From: a virus
IMG/VR virus record: IMGVR_UViG_3300033816_000679
Coordinates: 1-46,343 of that record
DNA: 46,343 nt
Reading direction: 5' to 3' (one strand)
Shown here: piece by piece, positions 24,201 to 33,249 of the stretch
How positions within the stretch are numbered: the stretch's first letter is position 1
How the letters are laid out: each line of letters starts with the position of its first letter
Notes under the pieces: model-generated
Database searches by the model: none
Seen by the model: only the letters and a program-made list of their open reading frames with translations
What the model was told of the DNA's origin: nothing
Translations under genes and position numbers: made by a program

Positions 24201-27200
24201 AAGGCTCAGGAATGGATCCAGCAAACCAAGTTCCCAATCTTCTCGACTGCAACGCCGTTCGAGAACCCGACTCAGACAGCCTACCTGCTGAACACTGGAA
24301 TCTTTGATTCGTTCAACGGTGACTACAAACAGTTCGCTGCGGCATACGGAGCGACCCCGATCAAAAAAGACGGTCAGGTAGTGAGAACGGTTTGGCTCCC
24401 GACTAAGACCAACGAGCAGGATCAAATTGCGGCGAGAAACTTCTTCCGAAAAGAGGGCATCTTCACGGCCCGAAAGACCCGGCTGCCGGCGGATAAAGTT
24501 GATTCGCGTCTGGTGGCTATCAAGGGTAACCAGAAATGGACCGACATCTACAACGCGTTCTCCGACGAAGCGGAAAACCAAAAGGGCTCGCTAGACGGTA
24601 CGGACAAGATGTGGGTGATCAACTACAAGAAGCGCCTGCTGGAAGCGTCGAAGGTTGGAAACGCGATCAACGAGGCATGGCGAGCTTTGAATGCTGGCCG
24701 TTGGCCGATCATCTTCGTTGAGACCAAGGCGGAGAGAACCATCGACATCAACGAACAGCGCCGTCTCCAGCAGGAATTTAAGCGCGCCAAGGCGCTGGCT
24801 AAAATGATGGGCGGTGAATCGCCTAGGAGAAGCGATTACCCTGGTTTGCTGTCAGACGGACTGATCAACCTTCTGGAGTCCACGATGGACAAGGTTGGCG
24901 TCTCGGCTATCGAGATACCGTCTGCTGAAGATGTCATTAAACGCGAGATTGGGGCACAGAACGTCGCGATCTTCACTGGCTCCATTCCAGATTCCCAAGC
25001 CCAGAAGAACCTCGAAGAATGGCGCGGAAAGCAACCTATGGTCCTGGTCGCAACCATGGCTAAGGGAGGCACCGGCTTGTCACTGCACGACAAGACCGGC
25101 ACTCATCCGACAACCCAGATCAATGTCAACCTGCCGTGGACTGCCACCCAGGTTGAGCAGGTATCACTGCGTTCCGCCCGATACGGCCTCAAGAGCAAAG
25201 CTCAGATGATGTGGCTCTTTGCTGACAACATTCCGTTCGAGCGGGAATTGGCGCAGCGGGTTGGTGGCCGCATGAGGGACATGGGCGCGCTGGTTCAAGG
25301 AGAAGCCGGAGCTACTGCTGCCAACATCAAGAACTTCAATTTCGAGGATGAATCATTCTCGGAGGCTAACGCTGCCGAGGCAGCTAAGAAGGATCTGACG
25401 AAGGAGGAGCCTAAGGTTACGCCACCACCTGCCACTCCCGCTCCAGCAGCCGCACCGAAGGCCAAGAAGGCCCGCGAATGGACGTTCCGAGGCGACATCC
25501 TGGATGACATCATCAATCTGGGCGGCGTCATGTCCAGGTCGCAGGCCAAGAAGGAGGGCCGACTGGATGCGATCAAGAGCCTCTATGATGACGCTCCGAG
25601 GCTGAAGCCGTTCTTCAACAAAATCTTCGCAGGCAGGTCGCGTGGAACCGCCAGCCGGAACCAGCCCGACGTGTTGCTTCAGGAACTCGCCATGGAAAAT
25701 CCTGGCAAGTACGGAGATATGACGGTTGCGGAGTTCTGGGCCGAGATAGAGAAGGCAGCACGCGGGCGTGAAGGCGACACTGCCGAGGCGCGCAAAGAAG
25801 CCAAAGCAGCAGCCGCTGGAGCCGAAGAAGCGATGGGCTTGGACGCGTTCTTGCAGGCGCAGGATGAAGCGTTCGCCGACGCGCAGACCGAGGCCATGCA
25901 ACGCAAAGGCGAGCCGGATGGCCCCGTCGAGGTATCGGTTGGAAGTCTGTCGCTTGGGGACAAGTTCTCGATCCAAGGCGAGCAGTTCGAGGTGACCGGG
26001 ATCACGCCGGATGGCGACTACACGATCAGGGATGGCCAGAAGTTTGGCGTCCAGAGTCTGACCGAATACGACACGATCTTCGTGGACTCAGCGCCAGTGG
26101 CCAAGGAAGAGGGGGTCCCACGGACGCCGCGCCTTGGAGCCATGCAGCAGCAGGGCGACCTATTGGCAGGACAGGCAGAATCATTCGCACTGGTTGGCGA
26201 AAAGGGTGTCGATTACGAGAAGCGCCAGCGCGAAGCGGAGGCGAAGGCTCGCGCCGCTGCTGAAGCCAAGGCCGCCCAGGAGAAGGCGCAGACTCAGATG
26301 GATCTTGGCGACGCCGTCGCCGAAGCCTCCGACGCGATCGCCCAGTTCGTCGAGTCCATCACTCCCAAGGCCGGCATCACCGACGGGCCGACGCCCGAGG
26401 AGTCTGCGCGCCGGGTTCTCGAAGCTCTTACCAAGCTCGCCTCCGCCGCGATCCGTTCCGGCATTCAGAGCGCATCCCGGTGGGCGGCTGGCTTACAGCT
26501 GAAGCTCAGTCCAGCATTGCAGTACGCCTGGGACCGCGCTCAAGGATCGACAGCTGAACCCACGCCGGAGGTTATCGCCGATGTAGCCACCATTCCGGAG
26601 CGTGCGGCTACCGACTTCGGTATGATCTACACTACGCCCGGCCAACCTGTGACCACCAAACGTGGCGCATACGAGGATACGGTTGCTGGGCGCCGGTCCC
26701 GGACTCCCGAGGTGCAGAACGCTGGCTTCCAGCTGGCAGTCGATGCGTTCAATGAGGCAGGGGTGAAGTTCCGCCAAGTGGGCGACGCCTTGTTCGCGCC
26801 TGTCGATGGGGTTGACCAGGAGGATGCTGGAAGAAAGCTGATCGAGGTCGCCAAAAAGAAGATCGCCAAAGCCAAGGCTGATGGTCGCAGCGATACCATC
26901 GCAGAGTTGATCCAGTCGCTCCGCAACCACTTCGGCGCATCCGAGGCATTCAGCCCTGATACCCGAGATGAACTCTACCTGATCGGTCAGTCTGAGGCGT
27001 CCCAGTTTGGTATTAACCTGGCGAGCCTGAGGGCGTCCGTGAAGGACTTCGTGGCCATGGCCCGTAACGTGCGTGGATTCCTCACCTCTGCCATCTACGA
27101 CAACTTCAACGGCGAGAGCGTCAAGGGCGTGATGGACAAGATCATGGCTGAGTTCCGTGGACAGTTCACCGAAACCGAGATTCAGAAGATCGTTGGCGAG

Positions 27201-30200
27201 AAGCCTGACCTACAGGAGATGCTGAATCGGTTTGGAGTCTTGGCACTGGCCGACACCGGCGGTCGCGTGTACCGCGCTGTCCAGGCGCGCCTGAAGACCA
27301 AGAAGGCACCCACCCAGAAGGCTAAGCAGAAGCGCAGCATTGAGGATGAAGCCATTGACCAGATCATCGAGAATGCTCTAGCCCTCGGGGTTACCGAGCC
27401 TCCCCAGCCCACGAATCGAAAGCTCACGTCCGACGAGCGCCTCGCGCTGATGACCAAGCCTTCGACCCAAGCCAAGGTGCAGAAGGCTACCGAGGATGCC
27501 GTCAAGCAAGCCGAGTTCAATGCGGGCTGGAACATCATGATGGCCCGAGCGGCTGGCAACGAAGAGCTTCGCGCTCAGTACCAGGAAGCCATGGATGCCA
27601 AAGAAGATCCGGATCCAGAGGCGATCGAGGAGGGTCTCGACCTACCGCAGTACGCCCACTGGCGCACAATCCGCGACGGGTTCCTGAACTACTCGCCGAC
27701 CACCTTGAAGCTCGCCCAGGACGTGATTCGCGGCCGGTTCAAGGGAACGCAGTTCGGGCCGAAAAAGGTAGCACCGCCGGCGCCCGCCAAGATCGACCTC
27801 GTTCGCCTGGTGCAGCAACCCAACGCCGAGATGAGCCGCGTGATCGGCAGCCAGCTGGCTTCCATCGAACGCATCATGGATCTGGCCGGAGCATCACCAG
27901 AGGCCAAGGCCCGCGTGATGCAGATGATCACGGCCAACGTGGGGTCTCAGGTGCAGCTGGCCCGCCAGCGCGTGCTAAATAACTTCTTGTACGTGAAGGC
28001 CAAGATGGGCCCAACAACCGCCAGTGACCGCCTCCAGCGGCTGATCAACGCCGGCATCACCGAGGATCCGCGCTACCGGTCTGAGCCGACACGTAAACTC
28101 CTGAAGCGCGTCGCCAAGACCTACCTGACAGCCGATGAGCTTTCAGGCATGGCGACCAGGACTCGGGCCGAGAAGCTCGCGTTCCTGACCGGCAAACTGA
28201 ACCAGATCGTCGCAGCTGAGAATCTGGCCAATGAGTGGATGCAGGGCGCTGTCTGGACCTACCTCACCGAGCGGATGATGGAGGCCGAGAACGCCGTAGT
28301 CTCCCAGATCGTGGGCGCCAAGGACGTTAGCTTCGATCCGGCTCAACCGAAGACTGAAGCGCAGCTGGAAGCTGATCGTGCCAAGGCTCGCGATCGCCTC
28401 GTTGGTGGTATCCGCGCTGGCCTGCTGGACCAGCGTATCGCAGAGAGTGTCGCCAAGAACCCCGCGTTGCAGCGGTTGGTTCCCAAGATGAGCGACCTGG
28501 TGAAGCGGGTCCTCAACACCCCGCAGGCCGGGCAAGCCAAGCTAGCTCAGGCGTTTTCGGAGGCGTTGCTGTCAGAACTGGCGATCGACCAGGCGCTGGC
28601 CGACAAGACTGGAGTTGCGCTGGCCAAAGCGTTCGAGGCGAAGTTTGAGCGGGCACGCATCCAGGCACTGGATAAGGCGGTCCAGAAGCTCACCGGTAAA
28701 CAGCGCGAGGAGGCTGGCCCAGGCACTCCGCTCTGGCAGAAGATCGAGCAGTTCGTGAACGCGGGCGGCATGAACTCAGCGGCGCTCCTGCAAAGCATCG
28801 CCAAGAAATCGGGCTGGCAGGTGCCTACCGACGAAGAGGTATCCCGCTTCCGAGACCTGGCGCGCCTGGAGCAGGAGCTTAGCACGGCTACCGAAGAGGA
28901 GCTTAGCAAGGGCATCACGGATGACATCAAGGCTGCGATGAACGAGGGCAAGCGCATGGACGTTATGCGTGAACTCCAGATGCGTTGGGCGCGGATGACC
29001 ATGCCGATCCGTGGCAATAAGCAGAACCTGGCAAGGGCGGCCAAGGAATACGGGTCAGCGAACACGTTGTTCAAGTTCGGCTTCATCACCAAGCAGCTGA
29101 TCGACGTGGCTACGCAGATGTTTGTTTACACGCCGTCACGTGCAGGTGCGACGGCGATCCAAAGATTCGTATCCAGTCGGGACCCGAATCGCACACTCCG
29201 CCTTTGGAAGGATACAGCGACTACCCTTGAGGATGCTTACAGAGCGCGCTTCAACGCGCTGAACATGGCGTATAAATCTGCGCTCCAAGCCGCCAAAGGC
29301 CGCGCTGAAAAGGATACCATCATGGGTCTCCAGAGTGGAATGCGTGCGCTGGATCGCATCAACGCGCAGGCAACGGAGTATTACAAGAGCGGCAAATACG
29401 CGCAGGCTACGGTGCTTCGTATTCTTGGACTCGCGCAGCTGTCCTACCGCTTCGCCTCATCCCTCGACGCATTCCAAGGTGTCCTGGCCGAGCAGCAGGA
29501 GATCGGTGCTTGGGTTGAATCACAGCTGCGCCTCCAGGGCATGGGTCAGGCCGAGGCACGAAAGACTGCAAAGACAATCATTGGAGATTCCATTGCCGAG
29601 TACGCGTTGGCCCAGGCGTTGGTTGGAGACAACCCCAACGTCGCGCCCAAGGATCGTAGCGCCGCTGCATGGAACGTCGTGCGCGCACGGCAATACCAAC
29701 GCATCGCGGCAGCTGGTTTGGACGCGGGAGATATCAAGAGTATCACGCAAAACCTGCGGTCCACCATTGGATGGAACGTCGAAGAAGAAGGAGGACCCGG
29801 TGGGGTTATCGGGCAAGCGATGAAATCCACCGGCAAAATCCTGTCGCGCATCGGGATTCCGGATCTTCTGGGAATGTTCTCAAACGCCGTTGCAATCGGA
29901 GTCAACCGTGGACTTACGTTTGCTGGCGGAGGTTTCGTTCCCGATGCGTTCGAGGGGTCCGCCTGGTACAAGACCGAGACCGACAAGGTGCAGCGCAAGA
30001 TTGAGGCTGCGGCGGGACTGGGGCTTTCCGGGTTGTTCGTTGGATTAGTCCTCTCAGGCGCGCTGCGAGTCTTTACCAGATGGCCCGACGACAAGGAAGA
30101 GGCTGACCGATTGGAGCGTGAAGGCCACAAGCCCAACACGATGGAGTTGGATCTTCCTGATGGGAAGATGCTGCGTGTTTCGCTGAACACTGGACCGTTC

Positions 30201-30944
30201 CAGTACATTCGCCCAGCGCTGGCCGCTGTCGGCGAGCTTCAGTACACCATTGCCAAGCGCAATCGCCTCAACGAAAAGGCCGCTGCTGCTGCCAAGAAGA
30301 AGGGGCTCACCTTTGAGCCTCGCGAACTCACTGCGAAGGATGTTGGCTGGGCGTTGGTCTGGGGCGCCTACTCAGCTATCGCCCAGGGGCGCACCGCATC
30401 TGGAATGATCGGCGCCGGCACATATCGTGGAGCGCCGGATGTGGGTAAGATCGCCGCTGCTACTGTGAGCCCCCTGATTCCGTTTCAACCCCTCCTGCGC
30501 GAAGGGACCGCCATGTCCGGCGCGCAGTTCAACCCCAAGGACCAGACGTTCATCAACCTCCTGGTCCCGACACCCTGGAGCGGCAAAGTTGACCGTAACT
30601 TCCTTGGGGACCCAGTTGGTACACCGCGTGCCCAGGAGCGCATCATGTCAGTCCTGACTGGCGGCACCGCGATCGTTGGAGGCGAAGATCCTGACCGCGC
30701 CTACCAGGTGCTGGCCAAGACTGGATGGACGCCGGCCACCCCTCAGAGCAACAAGTTCTTCCAGTTCGGCCGCGTGCAACGGCAGGCTACCCCGGAGGAG
30801 TTGACCAGGATGCAGGAGGTTCGCGCAGTCGAACTCAAGACCCGTATTTCGCAACTGGATCCTCAGACCGCCACCAAACGGCAACTGGACCGCATCGAAG
30901 ACATCGCGAACGCAAAAGCGAAAAAAGCTGTGGGAATTCGATAA
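21264..30944 (+). CDS. 3,226-residue polyvalent virion protein with SNF2-like helicase
   Basis: One uninterrupted 9.7-kb gene. Domains in order: residues 1-35, an IVEIPDVARLSFPDDLSDDA head common in large ejected proteins; 140-240, hydrophobic helices; 430-520, Ala/Pro/Val/Glu linker; about 665-715, FGKHSNLLVKDLL...YAAWLV, like the exonuclease X C-terminal fold; about 740-795, RGKTYDRQDDLRAAGGRY; 870-1350, superfamily 2 helicase with SAPGTGKT near 888-895, DEAH near 961-964, ATPFENP, and a motif VI-like QVEQVSLRSARYG near 1295; about 1405-1500, DILDDIINLGGVMSRSQAKK; about 1555-1610, SLGDKFSIQGEQFEVTGI; long helical region; 2580-3100, helical C-terminus resembling LPD38. No methyltransferase motif (D/N-P-P-Y) is visible. 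It probably rides in the virion and enters with the DNA. Confidence 0.85.
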   Translation: MPRIVEIPDVARLSFPDDLSDDAVLEATRNFYEQSKQGALGAAGAATVREPPRTIGKAMKAAARLTDWLQPPDVNPETGIPIWQQAESTFLGPETVTPVEKPAPVPVEQTGLYQAGESLQRGAEKMFPVSPLREQDFLTQVGSGIGSSATSFIPYLGPAIYAGSTAEDAAEKAGRFYDNKIAEAMAAGNGAEASRLQEEKKYQQALQFGLNAPLGYATERFLGVVPGLKQITEGGGKLIPKLAPGQTIENTKKLAGYFAKQGVKPTIGEFAQEGLEQAGGNLSEMAYNPEAEFLDGVIDASGVGGTVGAITSIPLSLLGSKLRKNRLDRIKDFRDTRLAEGPLSDQQIKEINDRIVAGQPLSEPEPGSLLNLLSEDPAARSSVGGNNAELLPNATATLAGINSGGAPSGPIRITPPPVTGGAPGEEAKIPDMALETDVVDEETPIEVAAVAPETVAVAETSTPAAPAEVQLLTIEETQEYNAGVDLGTDSMSDEELIRFEELAGRVRQLEQAGFEFDETTGWAKPGVAATPAEVPATPAETPAVAQEPTPFKVAPDFRYTITEAPNYGLSPLSYKDADFDLEALQFQAERGRLTPERFAQSEIGRRMDSGQMSGVNSGLKVDPVGTIKALRAALVPAPAAAPAAPKPTPAPRPAPAPSPQNPLANQTVGFGKHSNLLVKDLLAQQPDYAAWLVRSTRSAAPGSRTRQVGDYISSLPEYQNAVTEEKAKAEAILTDENKTFLTGLKITAQQNPDGSITLRGKTYDRQDDLRAAGGRYSKDSRTYTISAAGLGQFIERSRTDPGTTGGQRSGSPAYSRDVELRKLREDADNRPDRSGLDGGVDNYLSVETQELIRQGEDFGIPREVGDEQIEDAALMVQAFATKRPFFMLSSAPGTGKTFVLGAGIREMQDRFARKIIYVTLNRGLIKQIQQDLKAYNLGPVKFITYSEMKDLAPEESDVLIFDEAHAIKNLAGAGSDQAKKAQEWIQQTKFPIFSTATPFENPTQTAYLLNTGIFDSFNGDYKQFAAAYGATPIKKDGQVVRTVWLPTKTNEQDQIAARNFFRKEGIFTARKTRLPADKVDSRLVAIKGNQKWTDIYNAFSDEAENQKGSLDGTDKMWVINYKKRLLEASKVGNAINEAWRALNAGRWPIIFVETKAERTIDINEQRRLQQEFKRAKALAKMMGGESPRRSDYPGLLSDGLINLLESTMDKVGVSAIEIPSAEDVIKREIGAQNVAIFTGSIPDSQAQKNLEEWRGKQPMVLVATMAKGGTGLSLHDKTGTHPTTQINVNLPWTATQVEQVSLRSARYGLKSKAQMMWLFADNIPFERELAQRVGGRMRDMGALVQGEAGATAANIKNFNFEDESFSEANAAEAAKKDLTKEEPKVTPPPATPAPAAAPKAKKAREWTFRGDILDDIINLGGVMSRSQAKKEGRLDAIKSLYDDAPRLKPFFNKIFAGRSRGTASRNQPDVLLQELAMENPGKYGDMTVAEFWAEIEKAARGREGDTAEARKEAKAAAAGAEEAMGLDAFLQAQDEAFADAQTEAMQRKGEPDGPVEVSVGSLSLGDKFSIQGEQFEVTGITPDGDYTIRDGQKFGVQSLTEYDTIFVDSAPVAKEEGVPRTPRLGAMQQQGDLLAGQAESFALVGEKGVDYEKRQREAEAKARAAAEAKAAQEKAQTQMDLGDAVAEASDAIAQFVESITPKAGITDGPTPEESARRVLEALTKLASAAIRSGIQSASRWAAGLQLKLSPALQYAWDRAQGSTAEPTPEVIADVATIPERAATDFGMIYTTPGQPVTTKRGAYEDTVAGRRSRTPEVQNAGFQLAVDAFNEAGVKFRQVGDALFAPVDGVDQEDAGRKLIEVAKKKIAKAKADGRSDTIAELIQSLRNHFGASEAFSPDTRDELYLIGQSEASQFGINLASLRASVKDFVAMARNVRGFLTSAIYDNFNGESVKGVMDKIMAEFRGQFTETEIQKIVGEKPDLQEMLNRFGVLALADTGGRVYRAVQARLKTKKAPTQKAKQKRSIEDEAIDQIIENALALGVTEPPQPTNRKLTSDERLALMTKPSTQAKVQKATEDAVKQAEFNAGWNIMMARAAGNEELRAQYQEAMDAKEDPDPEAIEEGLDLPQYAHWRTIRDGFLNYSPTTLKLAQDVIRGRFKGTQFGPKKVAPPAPAKIDLVRLVQQPNAEMSRVIGSQLASIERIMDLAGASPEAKARVMQMITANVGSQVQLARQRVLNNFLYVKAKMGPTTASDRLQRLINAGITEDPRYRSEPTRKLLKRVAKTYLTADELSGMATRTRAEKLAFLTGKLNQIVAAENLANEWMQGAVWTYLTERMMEAENAVVSQIVGAKDVSFDPAQPKTEAQLEADRAKARDRLVGGIRAGLLDQRIAESVAKNPALQRLVPKMSDLVKRVLNTPQAGQAKLAQAFSEALLSELAIDQALADKTGVALAKAFEAKFERARIQALDKAVQKLTGKQREEAGPGTPLWQKIEQFVNAGGMNSAALLQSIAKKSGWQVPTDEEVSRFRDLARLEQELSTATEEELSKGITDDIKAAMNEGKRMDVMRELQMRWARMTMPIRGNKQNLARAAKEYGSANTLFKFGFITKQLIDVATQMFVYTPSRAGATAIQRFVSSRDPNRTLRLWKDTATTLEDAYRARFNALNMAYKSALQAAKGRAEKDTIMGLQSGMRALDRINAQATEYYKSGKYAQATVLRILGLAQLSYRFASSLDAFQGVLAEQQEIGAWVESQLRLQGMGQAEARKTAKTIIGDSIAEYALAQALVGDNPNVAPKDRSAAAWNVVRARQYQRIAAAGLDAGDIKSITQNLRSTIGWNVEEEGGPGGVIGQAMKSTGKILSRIGIPDLLGMFSNAVAIGVNRGLTFAGGGFVPDAFEGSAWYKTETDKVQRKIEAAAGLGLSGLFVGLVLSGALRVFTRWPDDKEEADRLEREGHKPNTMELDLPDGKMLRVSLNTGPFQYIRPALAAVGELQYTIAKRNRLNEKAAAAAKKKGLTFEPRELTAKDVGWALVWGAYSAIAQGRTASGMIGAGTYRGAPDVGKIAAATVSPLIPFQPLLREGTAMSGAQFNPKDQTFINLLVPTPWSGKVDRNFLGDPVGTPRAQERIMSVLTGGTAIVGGEDPDRAYQVLAKTGWTPATPQSNKFFQFGRVQRQATPEELTRMQEVRAVELKTRISQLDPQTATKRQLDRIEDIANAKAKKAVGIR

Positions 30945-30951
30945 TCCTGTA

Positions 30952-30980
30952 TTGACGGCGCACGTCAGTTGCTATACGGT
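30952..30980 (+). promoter_or_regulatory. Predicted promoter of the recT operon
   Basis: TTGACG (30952-30957), a 17-nt spacer and TACGGT (30975-30980) lie upstream of ATG 30990. The first base of the -35 box is 38 nt before the A of ATG. An overlapping TATACG at 30973 is an alternative -10 with 15-nt spacing. No Shine-Dalgarno sequence separates it from the start codon, while internal genes of the same operon have strong ones. Confidence 0.55.
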
Positions 30981-30989
30981 GACTGACGT
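30962..30989. promoter_or_regulatory. Palindromic operator candidate over the recT promoter
   Basis: A perfect inverted repeat, ACGTCAGT (30962-30969) and ACTGACGT (30982-30989), with a 12-nt centre spans the -10 box and ends at the start codon. The -35 box itself (TTGACG) supplies a third TGACG half-site 5 nt before the left arm. Such geometry suits a dimeric repressor that blocks RNA polymerase. The protein that binds is unknown; the HTH proteins of this operon and the ribbon-helix-helix protein at 45835 are candidates. Confidence 0.5.
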
Positions 30990-31997
30990 ATGAGCAACCT
31001 TGCGCTACAGCAAACCACTCCCACGCAATCCCAAGCACTGAGCGCGTTCTCTTCGGAGAGCGCGTTCGTTTCTGTGCAACGCATGGCCAAGGCCCTTGCG
31101 TCCAGCACCCTCGTTCCCGATTCCTATCGCGGCGAGGCAAACCTCGGAAACTGCATCATCGCGCTGGAACTCAGTCAGCGCATCGGCGCCTCGGTCATGG
31201 CCGTCATGCAGTCGATGGTCCCAATCCACGGCAAGCCAACGTGGTCTGCATCGTTTCTGATTGCCACCGTCAACTCCTGTGGCCGGTTCTCCCCGATGCG
31301 TTTCCGTTGGGTCGGACAAGAGGGGACAGATGACTGGGGCTGCCGCGCTTTCGCTGTCGAGCGCGAGGGCAACCTCGAGCTTGTCGGCGCTCTGGTGACG
31401 ATCGCCATGGCCAAGGCCGAGGGTTGGTATGGCAAGTCTGGCAGTAAATGGAAGACCATGCCGGAGCAGATGCTTCAGTACCGCGCAGCTGCGTTCTGGT
31501 GCCGCGCCTATGCGCCGGAGATTGCGTTGGGTATGCACACCTCGGAAGAGATCCACGACACTCAGGTAGCCCAACAGGTCGTGCAGCCGTCTGTCGCTAC
31601 CACCGTGACCAGTTCCGTTGTAGACGTGACCCCGACGCCGCCTGAGCCCAAGCCGCGCAAGAAGAAGGTCGAGCCCGAAGCCATCGCGGTCGCCGAGCCT
31701 GTGCCTGTGCCTGAACCTGAACCTGCGCCGGCTCCCGAGCCTGAGCCCGCACCGGTCGAGGCTACTGCCACCCCGGCACCGCTGCCCGAGTTGGTTGAAG
31801 AAACCGTCGAGTCCACACTGGCCTCGGTTGGTGCGACCTACGAGCAGCTGGTGAAACTCGCCACCGAACTGAACTGGTGGCCGACGCCCGAGGCGTACCC
31901 GACGGCGAATGATCTGACTGAAGACCTGAAGAAGTGGGTGATCCGCAACAAGCGCGGTATCGGTCGGGCAATGATGAAGGCAGGAGGTGCCCTGTGA
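30990..31997 (+). CDS. recT: RecT-family single-strand annealing protein
   Basis: 335 residues. Residues 25-190 carry the RecT signature: MAKALASSTLVPDSYRGEA, NCIIALELSQRIGASVMAVM, VPIHGKPTWSASFLIATVNS and QYRAAAFWCRAYAPEIALG. It anneals complementary single strands during phage recombination. Residues 210-275 are a Pro/Glu/Ala/Val linker with PEPEP repeats. The last 50 residues form a helical tail (TYEQLVKLATELNWW, KKWVIRNKRGIGRAMM). It heads an operon with a RecE-like nuclease. Its stop overlaps the next start (GTGA). Confidence 0.9.
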   Translation: MSNLALQQTTPTQSQALSAFSSESAFVSVQRMAKALASSTLVPDSYRGEANLGNCIIALELSQRIGASVMAVMQSMVPIHGKPTWSASFLIATVNSCGRFSPMRFRWVGQEGTDDWGCRAFAVEREGNLELVGALVTIAMAKAEGWYGKSGSKWKTMPEQMLQYRAAAFWCRAYAPEIALGMHTSEEIHDTQVAQQVVQPSVATTVTSSVVDVTPTPPEPKPRKKKVEPEAIAVAEPVPVPEPEPAPAPEPEPAPVEATATPAPLPELVEETVESTLASVGATYEQLVKLATELNWWPTPEAYPTANDLTEDLKKWVIRNKRGIGRAMMKAGGAL

Positions 31998-32242
31998 ATC
32001 AAATATCACTGCTAGGGCAATGTTTTCACACGTTTTCCGAAAATGGCAAATTGGAGTGGCAAGGAGTTGTCATTGGGAACCCGGAACCAGGGTGGTATCT
32101 GGTTCAACTTTGTGAATGGTTGTTTGGAAATGCGAGTAATCGGCGCATCGTCAGGATTGAAGAAATGAGTAAATGGGTTTTTTACAAGGATAGTGAGCAG
32201 ATGAATGAGGCTTACGACCGTAAGTATTCAGGAGAATTGTAA
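31994..32242 (+). CDS. Small protein between recT and the exonuclease
   Basis: 82 residues from GTG 31994, behind AGGAGGT and overlapping the recT stop by 4 bp. It looks like a small beta/alpha unit (GVVIGNPEPGWYLVQLCEW, RRIVRIEEMSKWVFYKD). Its DNA is visibly richer in A/T than recT or the exonuclease, which may mean recent acquisition. Location suggests a link to recombination, but there is no recognisable motif. Confidence 0.7.
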   Translation: MNQISLLGQCFHTFSENGKLEWQGVVIGNPEPGWYLVQLCEWLFGNASNRRIVRIEEMSKWVFYKDSEQMNEAYDRKYSGEL

Positions 32243-32243
32243 C

Positions 32244-33038
32244 ATGAAACTTATCCACCCCATCGACGTACACACGTATCGCCAACACCCGGCGATCAAC
32301 ATCTCCAGTCTCAAGGCATTCTCCCGCTCACCGGCGCACGCCATGGTCGGCTTTGAGGAAGAGAAGGAAACCACGGACGCCATGAACATCGGCAGCCTGC
32401 TGGACCACAAGGTTCTCGGCACGCCGTACCTCTGGACCACGTCGCCATTCGATGACTACCGGACCAAGGAGGCACGCAGCTGGAGAGACGAGCAGGAGGC
32501 CCGAGGCGTCACCGTGTTCAAGCAGGACGCAATCGAAACCGTCGAGCGCATGGTCGAGGCCGTTCGCGAACACCCAGTTGCGGGACGCCTGTTTGCGGAA
32601 CCGGGCAAAGCGCAGGTCGGGATGTTCGGTGAGTTCGAGTCCTGCGAACGCAAGGGCCTGATCGACTGGTTGCCTAACACGACCCCGGTAATCGTGGACC
32701 TGAAGAAATGCCGCGATGCTAGCAAGGCCGGGTTCCGGCGCCAGATTGGCCAGCTGCGCTATGACGTGCAGGCTGCCTACTACCGTGACCTGTACCGGGA
32801 CATCACCGGCGAGACACGCGCATGGCAGTGGATCTGCGTCGAAGACCAGGCGCCCTATGCGGTCGCTGTGTACCAGCTGGACACCGAATCCTTGGACAAG
32901 GGTTCTAGCACGTGGCAGTCGTGGATCCGCCAGTGGATGATCTGCGAAGACACCGACAGCTGGCCCGGGTACAACGGCGACTCCATCCAGATCATTCAAT
33001 CCCCCGGATGGATCCTCAAAGATGAAACTCTCCCGTGA
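32244..33038 (+). CDS. Exonuclease VIII-like (RecE/PDDEXK) nuclease
   Basis: 264 residues from ATG 32244 behind AGGAGA. N-terminal INISSLKAFSRSPAHA, then NIGSLLDHKVL with the His found before the core. The PDDEXK core is D141 in RKGLIDWLP, D152 and K154 in VIVDLKK, and a Q-x3-Y-type helix (RRQIGQLRYDVQAAYY). This is the pattern of RecE/exodeoxyribonuclease VIII-type phage nucleases (DUF3799-like). It would resect double-strand ends to make 3' single strands for RecT. Its last 17 bp overlap the next gene. Confidence 0.88.
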   Translation: MKLIHPIDVHTYRQHPAINISSLKAFSRSPAHAMVGFEEEKETTDAMNIGSLLDHKVLGTPYLWTTSPFDDYRTKEARSWRDEQEARGVTVFKQDAIETVERMVEAVREHPVAGRLFAEPGKAQVGMFGEFESCERKGLIDWLPNTTPVIVDLKKCRDASKAGFRRQIGQLRYDVQAAYYRDLYRDITGETRAWQWICVEDQAPYAVAVYQLDTESLDKGSSTWQSWIRQWMICEDTDSWPGYNGDSIQIIQSPGWILKDETLP

Positions 33039-33249
33039 ATCCATCGAACGTGTGCTCGGGAAGCAGCCACCGGTGCCGATTATCGAAGAGCAACCCAGCG
33101 GCACCTGGAGACAGATGACCGATGCCGAATGCAAAGCGATCATCGAGGCCAAGCGCAAGAATCCGACGTACACCTATCGTGAGTTAGCGAAGAAATTCAA
33201 ACGGTCGCACAGTGTAATCTGGAACGTAATCAATGGAGGTAAATCGTGA
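33022..33249 (+). CDS. Small HTH protein 1
   Basis: 75 residues. The C-terminal 45 residues form a helix-turn-helix: MTDAECKAIIEAKRKNP, then TYRELAKKFKRSHSVIWNVI. The N-terminal 25 residues are a Pro-rich extension. The start overlaps the nuclease end by 17 bp. Together with the next gene it makes a tandem pair of similar small HTH proteins, which could control this operon or bind the origin. Target unknown. Confidence 0.7.
   Translation: MKLSRESIERVLGKQPPVPIIEEQPSGTWRQMTDAECKAIIEAKRKNPTYTYRELAKKFKRSHSVIWNVINGGKS

Noticed and set aside
31005-32009. Leftward open frame of 334 codons opposite recT
   Set aside because: Mirrors recT almost exactly and is made of Arg/His/Gly repeats produced by the Pro/Glu linker codons on the other strand.
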